Assembly (NCBI GenBank): GCA_031270145.1
Contig: JAISYD010000323.1
Location: forward strand, 1 to 16,582
Reading direction: 5' to 3'
DNA: 16,582 nt
From: Planctomycetota bacterium
GTDB lineage: Bacteria > Planctomycetota > SZUA-567
Positions within the stretch are counted from its first letter, which is position 1. Each line of letters begins with the position of its first letter. A program made the translations under genes and the position numbers. Below are positions 13,958-16,582 of the stretch, in pieces. The notes under the pieces are model-generated. The model did no database searches. It had not been told where the DNA came from and saw only the letters and a list, made by a program, of their open reading frames with translations.

Positions 13958-14788
13958 CTACTTCTTCCTCCGGGTGATAATCATATTGTTGGTCCTAGAC
14001 TTGGGATCGCGGGTCTTGCCGCCGCGGGCGTAAACGCCGCTAGGACTGGCAAACCGGTGGCCGCCGGCATGGCGGCCCTCGCCGCCGCCCAGCGGATGGT
14101 CAACCGGGTTCATGGTGCTGCCGCGGACGGTCGGGCGCCAGCCCATATGCCGCTTACGGCCCGCCTTGCCGATGGAGACCATGGCGTAATCAAGGTTGCC
14201 GACCGTGCCGATGGTGGCGCGGCAACGCTTGTCGACGCGGCGCATCTCGCCGGAGGGCATCTGGATAATGGCGTGGTCGCCATCCCGGGCCTGGAGGGTA
14301 ATCTGCATGCCGGCGGAACGGGCCAGCTTGCCGCCCTGGCCGGGGGTGAGCTCGACATTGTGGACCGTCAAGCCCAGCGGGATGTTTTCAAGGGGGATGC
14401 AATTGCCGATTTCGGGCTCCGCCGCGGGGCCGTTCACCACATGCTTGCCTACCTCAAGGCCGAACGGGGCGAGGATGTAGCGCTTCTCGCCATCGGCGTA
14501 ATGAAGGAGGGCGATGTTGGCCGAGCGGTTGGGATCATACTCAATGGCCGCGACCTTGGCGGTAATGCCATCCTTGTCATTGCGCTTGAAATCGATCAGG
14601 CGGTAGCGGCGCTTGGCGCCGCCGCCGTGATGCCGGGTGGTGATCAAGCCGCGATGGTTGCGCCCGCCATTGGCCTTAAGGATTTTGGTCAGTTTCTTTT
14701 CCGGCGTTTTCTTGGTGATCTCCGAGTAATCCAGCATCGTCATATGCCGGGTTCCCGGGGTCATTGGCCGCATTTTCCTGATGCCCAT
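13958..14788 (-). CDS. rplB: 50S ribosomal protein L2
   Basis: L2 is among the most conserved large-subunit proteins and supports the peptidyl transferase centre. The 276-residue length is normal. The start at 14788 gives MGIRKMRPMTPGTRHMTMLD, the family pattern; a longer frame upstream is not L2-like. Motifs include GGRNHRGLITTRHHGGGAKR, RRYRLIDFKR, VAAIEYDPNRSANIALLHYA, GDHAIIQMPSGEMRRV and the C-terminal RPTVRGSTMNPVDHPLGGGE with the key histidine (H231, equal to His229 of E. coli), then SPSGVYARGGKTRD. The gene follows rplW by 34 nt. Confidence 0.98.
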   Translation of the reverse strand: MGIRKMRPMTPGTRHMTMLDYSEITKKTPEKKLTKILKANGGRNHRGLITTRHHGGGAKRRYRLIDFKRNDKDGITAKVAAIEYDPNRSANIALLHYADGEKRYILAPFGLEVGKHVVNGPAAEPEIGNCIPLENIPLGLTVHNVELTPGQGGKLARSAGMQITLQARDGDHAIIQMPSGEMRRVDKRCRATIGTVGNLDYAMVSIGKAGRKRHMGWRPTVRGSTMNPVDHPLGGGEGRHAGGHRFASPSGVYARGGKTRDPKSRTNNMIITRRKK

Positions 14789-14822
14789 GCATTTCTCGCT
14801 TTCACTATGCCCGGTGCGCCAT

Positions 14823-15149
14823 TCAGCGCAAAACCTCAATGCCGTCGCCCTTGGCCAACTTGACAATGGCCTTTTTCCAGGCCGGGGCGAAGCCGGCGAT
14901 CCGGCCCATGCGCTTGGCCTTGGCCTTGACGTTAACGATGCGGATGGCCTCGACCCTGACGTTCCAGATGTGGGAAACCGCCTCGCGGATGTCGGTCTTG
15001 CTGGCTTCGCGGATCACCTTGAACACATAGGTGTTGTGGTTTTGGATCAAGTCGGTGGTTTTTTCCGACACATGCGGGGCACGCACCACCCGGAAGGGCT
15101 CAAGGGTGGCATGGGGGATGCGTCGCCTCGCCAGGACTGAGCGTTTCAT
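14823..15149 (-). CDS. rplW: 50S ribosomal protein L23
   Basis: L23 sits at the peptide tunnel exit and is the docking point of trigger factor and signal recognition particle. The 108-residue product has a basic N-terminal addition of about 18 residues (MKRSVLARRRIPHATLEP) before the usual VVRAPHVSEKTTDLI. Next come NTYVFKVIREASKTDIREAV, VEAIRIVNVKAKAKRMGR and APAWKKAIVKLAKGDGIEV, all typical. The ATG at 15149 overlaps the rplD stop by four bases (ATGA), so its translation is probably coupled. An in-frame start further upstream lies inside rplD and was rejected. Confidence 0.97.
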   Translation of the reverse strand: MKRSVLARRRIPHATLEPFRVVRAPHVSEKTTDLIQNHNTYVFKVIREASKTDIREAVSHIWNVRVEAIRIVNVKAKAKRMGRIAGFAPAWKKAIVKLAKGDGIEVLR

Positions 15150-15775
15150 TGTTTGGCCACCTCCAGGGCAAGAGCCTCCAAGGCGGCCTTGGTAAACACC
15201 AGCCGCTTGCGGCGGAGAACCATGTGGGCATTCAAGTCGGTTATAACAGAAAGATCGGCGCGAGGAAGGTTTCGGCAAGACTTCAGGATATTTTCATCAT
15301 ACCGCGGGATAACCATTAAACAACCGGAGTCGGCTTTCAGGTTTTTCAGGGTTTTGGCGATATCGCCGGTTTTGGGGGCGGAAAGGGCAATTTCTCCAAG
15401 AACCGTCACCTCGGCGTCGCGGAATTTGCCGAGCAGAGCCGACTTCAACGCCAACCGCTTGGCCCGCCTCGGCATATCCTGCGAAAAATCGCGGGGACGC
15501 GGTCCGAAAGCGGTGGCGCCGCCGCGGCTGCCGAAGCGGCGGACCCTGCCCATTCTGGCGTTGCCCGTACCCTTTTGTTTAAACGGTTTGGCGGATTTGC
15601 CCACCACCTCGCGGATGTTCTTGGTCTTGACCGTACCCTGCCGCAGATTCGCCTCATACATCACCACGGCCGCGTGCAATAATTTGTAATTGACAAACTT
15701 GCCCAGACACGACTCGTCGAAATCGATTTCCTCGCCTGTCGCCTGGCCTTGTTTATCATAAACGGGAAGTTTCAT
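15146..15775 (-). CDS. rplD: 50S ribosomal protein L4, first gene of the cluster
   Basis: L4 lines the narrow part of the peptide tunnel; in E. coli it also regulates the S10 operon by acting on the leader RNA. The 209-residue product has the usual layout: ALLHAAVV-like helix (KLLHAAVVMYEANLRQGT), the tunnel loop KQKGTGNARMGRVRRFGSRG (67-86), GPRPRDFSQDMPRRAKRLAL, and a Rossmann-like C-terminal half ending ALEALALEVAKQ. The ATG at 15775 gives MKLPVYDKQG, the usual family start, with GAGAGG upstream; the ATG 14 codons earlier (15817) has no ribosome site. No rplC or rpsJ precedes it, so it appears to be the first gene transcribed from the promoter at 16115-16142. Confidence 0.96.
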   Translation of the reverse strand: MKLPVYDKQGQATGEEIDFDESCLGKFVNYKLLHAAVVMYEANLRQGTVKTKNIREVVGKSAKPFKQKGTGNARMGRVRRFGSRGGATAFGPRPRDFSQDMPRRAKRLALKSALLGKFRDAEVTVLGEIALSAPKTGDIAKTLKNLKADSGCLMVIPRYDENILKSCRNLPRADLSVITDLNAHMVLRRKRLVFTKAALEALALEVAKQ

Positions 15776-16109
15776 TCTCTCGCCCTCTCGGAACCGGCGC
15801 CGCCCAAACCACCGCATGATCCATCAACCCGCACGATGGCGAATGACAAACATAAAACCGCCCACCGCGGAAGAATTTTTCCGCGACCGGCGGACAAAGA
15901 CCGCAGCCAAAAGCATAACTTCCCGTCGGCAAGAAAAAAACGCCCAGTCCGGAACCAGCCGGGGATTGCGTCTTTTCAGCGCACGAAGCGGCACGGCATC
16001 ATTGAAACCGCGACCATTACTCTTGGCGGAGACGGCAAAACGCCTCATGCCGACTCTCAACCAAGAATCCGCATGGTACGGGATTCCCTGCCCCTCCATC
16101 GGGGAAAGC
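15776..16109 (-). promoter_or_regulatory. Predicted 5' leader of the ribosomal-protein cluster
   Basis: From the promoter's expected start point to the rplD ATG are about 330 bases without a convincing gene. The minus strand here can form a 7-bp hairpin (15866-15885, CGCGGAA/TTCCGCG with a 6-base loop) and the terminator-like structure at 15934-15971. A 91-codon open frame from an ATG at 16099 to 15824 also exists, but its composition is not protein-like and I do not call it. By analogy with the L4-controlled leader of E. coli the region may carry feedback control; that is an inference. Confidence 0.45.
15934..15971 (-). terminator. Candidate attenuator in the rplD leader
   Basis: On the minus strand ACGC, CC and CCGG can pair with CCGG, GG and GCGT, giving about ten base pairs broken by two 3-base bulges around a CTGGTT loop. 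The structure runs straight into a run of seven T. It lies about 140 bases after the predicted transcription start and 160 before rplD. It could stop transcription early or simply be chance; the bulges make it weaker than a classic terminator. Confidence 0.35.
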
Positions 16110-16114
16110 TTCAC

Positions 16115-16142
16115 ATAATATCGATCTTTTAGCCAATGTCAA
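16115..16142 (-). promoter_or_regulatory. Sigma-70-type promoter for the ribosomal-protein cluster
   Basis: The minus strand shows a perfect -35 box TTGACA (16137-16142) and a -10 box TATTAT (16115-16120) with one mismatch to TATAAT, separated by 16 bases. An A-rich tract (AAAAAAAATA) directly upstream of the -35 box resembles an UP element, bound by the RNA polymerase alpha C-terminal domain. The start would fall near 16109. It points at rplD and is the only strong promoter match I found for the cluster. Confidence 0.75.
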
Positions 16143-16256
16143 TATTTTTTTTCCTTACGCGACATTTTTTTCAGGGCCAACGCATTAAAATTTTCAATAA
16201 TACCGCCCTGTTCCGAAAAAATCGGCGTCAAAAAGATGCATTCTTATAATATCCCC

Positions 16257-16320
16257 CACAAGTGAACTTTTGAAGATTACGCGGCCCAAGCGAGTGCATT
16301 CACAAGTAATTTTTGAATTA
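16257..16320. repeat. Imperfect direct repeat pair
   Basis: CACAAGT followed by TTTTGAA and TTA occurs twice, at 16257-16279 and 16301-16320, with small differences in spacing. TGCATTC also occurs near both (16237-16243 and 16295-16301). The copies might be regulator-binding sites upstream of the cluster promoter or remnants of a rearrangement; the sequence alone does not decide. Confidence 0.5.
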
Positions 16321-16323
16321 TCG

Positions 16324-16370
16324 CAGTCGTCCCTGAAAAAGAGATTCCTGTCGCTTTTCAGGGACGACTG
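16324..16370. repeat. Perfect 16-bp inverted repeat with 15-base loop
   Basis: The arms CAGTCGTCCCTGAAAA (16324-16339) and TTTTCAGGGACGACTG (16355-16370) are exact reverse complements. The A and T runs lie next to the loop rather than outside the stem, so this is not a classic intrinsic terminator for either strand. It could be a transcription-stop or RNA-processing hairpin, an operator, or the end structure of a small mobile repeat. Confidence 0.85.
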
Positions 16371-16388
16371 GCTACTTGGGCATGGCGC

Positions 16389-16410
16389 AAAAAAAACCGG
16401 AATTCCCGTT
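16389..16410 (-). terminator. Possible weak terminator after the ABC exporter fragment
   Basis: About ten bases beyond the stop of the ABC fragment the minus strand reads AACGGGAATTCCGGTT followed by a run of T (eight in total). The stem is short with one mismatch. If it works, the fragment is a separate transcript end and does not read into the ribosomal cluster. Confidence 0.3.
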
Positions 16411-16418
16411 TCCCCGCC

Positions 16419-16582
16419 CTACCTTTCCCTGAGGCTTTCCTGCTTTGTCCTTAGCAGGGGCGCCAGGCTCAAGTCGCTCAGCGCCGGCGGGGCGTCCGGC
16501 CGGTAGCGGAAAACGACCTTTTCAAAGCGCACCTCGCCCCGCACCTCCGGCAGGCTGCCCCGATCCGCCCCCACTCCGGATT
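16419..16582 (-). pseudogene. ABC exporter fragment, frame ends before Walker A
   Basis: The minus-strand frame entering from the right edge reads LPEVRGEVRFEKVVFRYRPD and then APPALSDLSL, which is the linker and first strands of the nucleotide-binding domain of fused membrane-ATPase ABC exporters (MsbA/ABCB type). In an intact protein a Walker A loop follows within about 15 residues. Here the frame runs APLLRTKQESLRER and stops at TAG (16419-16421). No Walker A, Q-loop, signature or Walker B sequence is found in any frame of the next 400 bases. The gene therefore looks truncated at its 3' end and would not hydrolyse ATP. The rest of the gene lies outside the window. An assembly join at this point would look the same. 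Confidence 0.75.

Larger units (their letters stand above)
16143..16418. other. AT-rich intergenic tract with repeats, no gene seen
   Basis: This stretch separates the ABC exporter fragment from the cluster promoter. It is clearly richer in A and T than the flanking genes and holds no convincing reading frame on either strand. It contains imperfect direct repeats (16257-16279 and 16301-16320), a perfect 16-bp inverted repeat (16324-16370) and an 8-base A run (16389-16396). A plus-strand TATAAT at 16245-16250 has no matching -35 box. Confidence 0.7.

Noticed and set aside
13877..14863. Plus-strand open frame of 328 codons opposite rplB
   Set aside because: Antisense to L2, rich in Ala, Gly and Asp as expected from a mirror frame.
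15749..16132. Plus-strand open frame of 127 codons over the rplD leader
   Set aside because: It overlaps the start of rplD, has no ribosome site and shows no protein-like pattern.
16222..16250. Plus-strand TATAAT as a promoter
   Set aside because: No -35 match at 15-18 bases spacing and no gene downstream on that strand.
1..16582. CRISPR array, tRNA, rRNA or insertion sequence
   Set aside because: No regularly spaced repeats, cloverleaf, rRNA-like stretch or transposase was seen in the window.

Overview
This window is dominated by one long minus-strand ribosomal-protein supercluster of the S10–spc–alpha type. Read in transcription order (high to low coordinates) it runs rplD, rplW, rplB, rpsS, rplV, rpsC, rplP, rpmC, rpsQ, rplN, rplX, rplE, rpsN, rpsH, rplF, rplR, rpsE, rplO, secY, map, infA, rpmJ, rpsM, rpsK, rpoA, rplQ. 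All 26 genes point the same way and are packed tightly. Several start/stop pairs overlap (ATGA at rplD/rplW, rplP/rpmC and rpmC/rpsQ; 8 nt at rplO/secY), and most genes have a GGAG-like ribosome binding site. The products build the ribosome (large- and small-subunit proteins), start translation (IF-1), trim nascent chains (methionine aminopeptidase), export proteins (SecY) and transcribe genes (RNA polymerase alpha).

The cluster lacks several genes that often belong to it: rpsJ and rplC before rplD, rpmD (L30) between rpsE and rplO, adk between secY and map, and rpsD (S4) between rpsK and rpoA. Lack of L30 and a displaced rpsD, together with high GC, zinc-ribbon S14, a formylglycine-generating-enzyme-like protein and a Sel1-like protein, fit a bacterium of the Planctomycetes–Verrucomicrobia–Chlamydiae type. 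That placement is an inference, not a proof.

Upstream of rplD lies a strong sigma-70-type promoter (TTGACA, 16 nt, TATTAT) on the minus strand. It predicts a leader of about 330 nt that contains a terminator-like hairpin with a T-run. Further right is an AT-rich tract with imperfect direct repeats and a perfect 16-bp inverted repeat. At the edge is the end of an ABC exporter reading frame that stops just before the Walker A motif, which looks like a broken gene or a rearrangement point.

Downstream of rplQ (left end) are two more minus-strand genes that appear to form a pair. One encodes a Cys-containing protein with a C-terminal Sel1-like repeat, whose reading frame seems to extend upstream through a TAG. 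The other encodes a secreted protein with a TPR-like helix pair, a coiled coil and a formylglycine-generating-enzyme-type domain that runs off the window. No rRNA, tRNA, CRISPR array or insertion sequence was seen.
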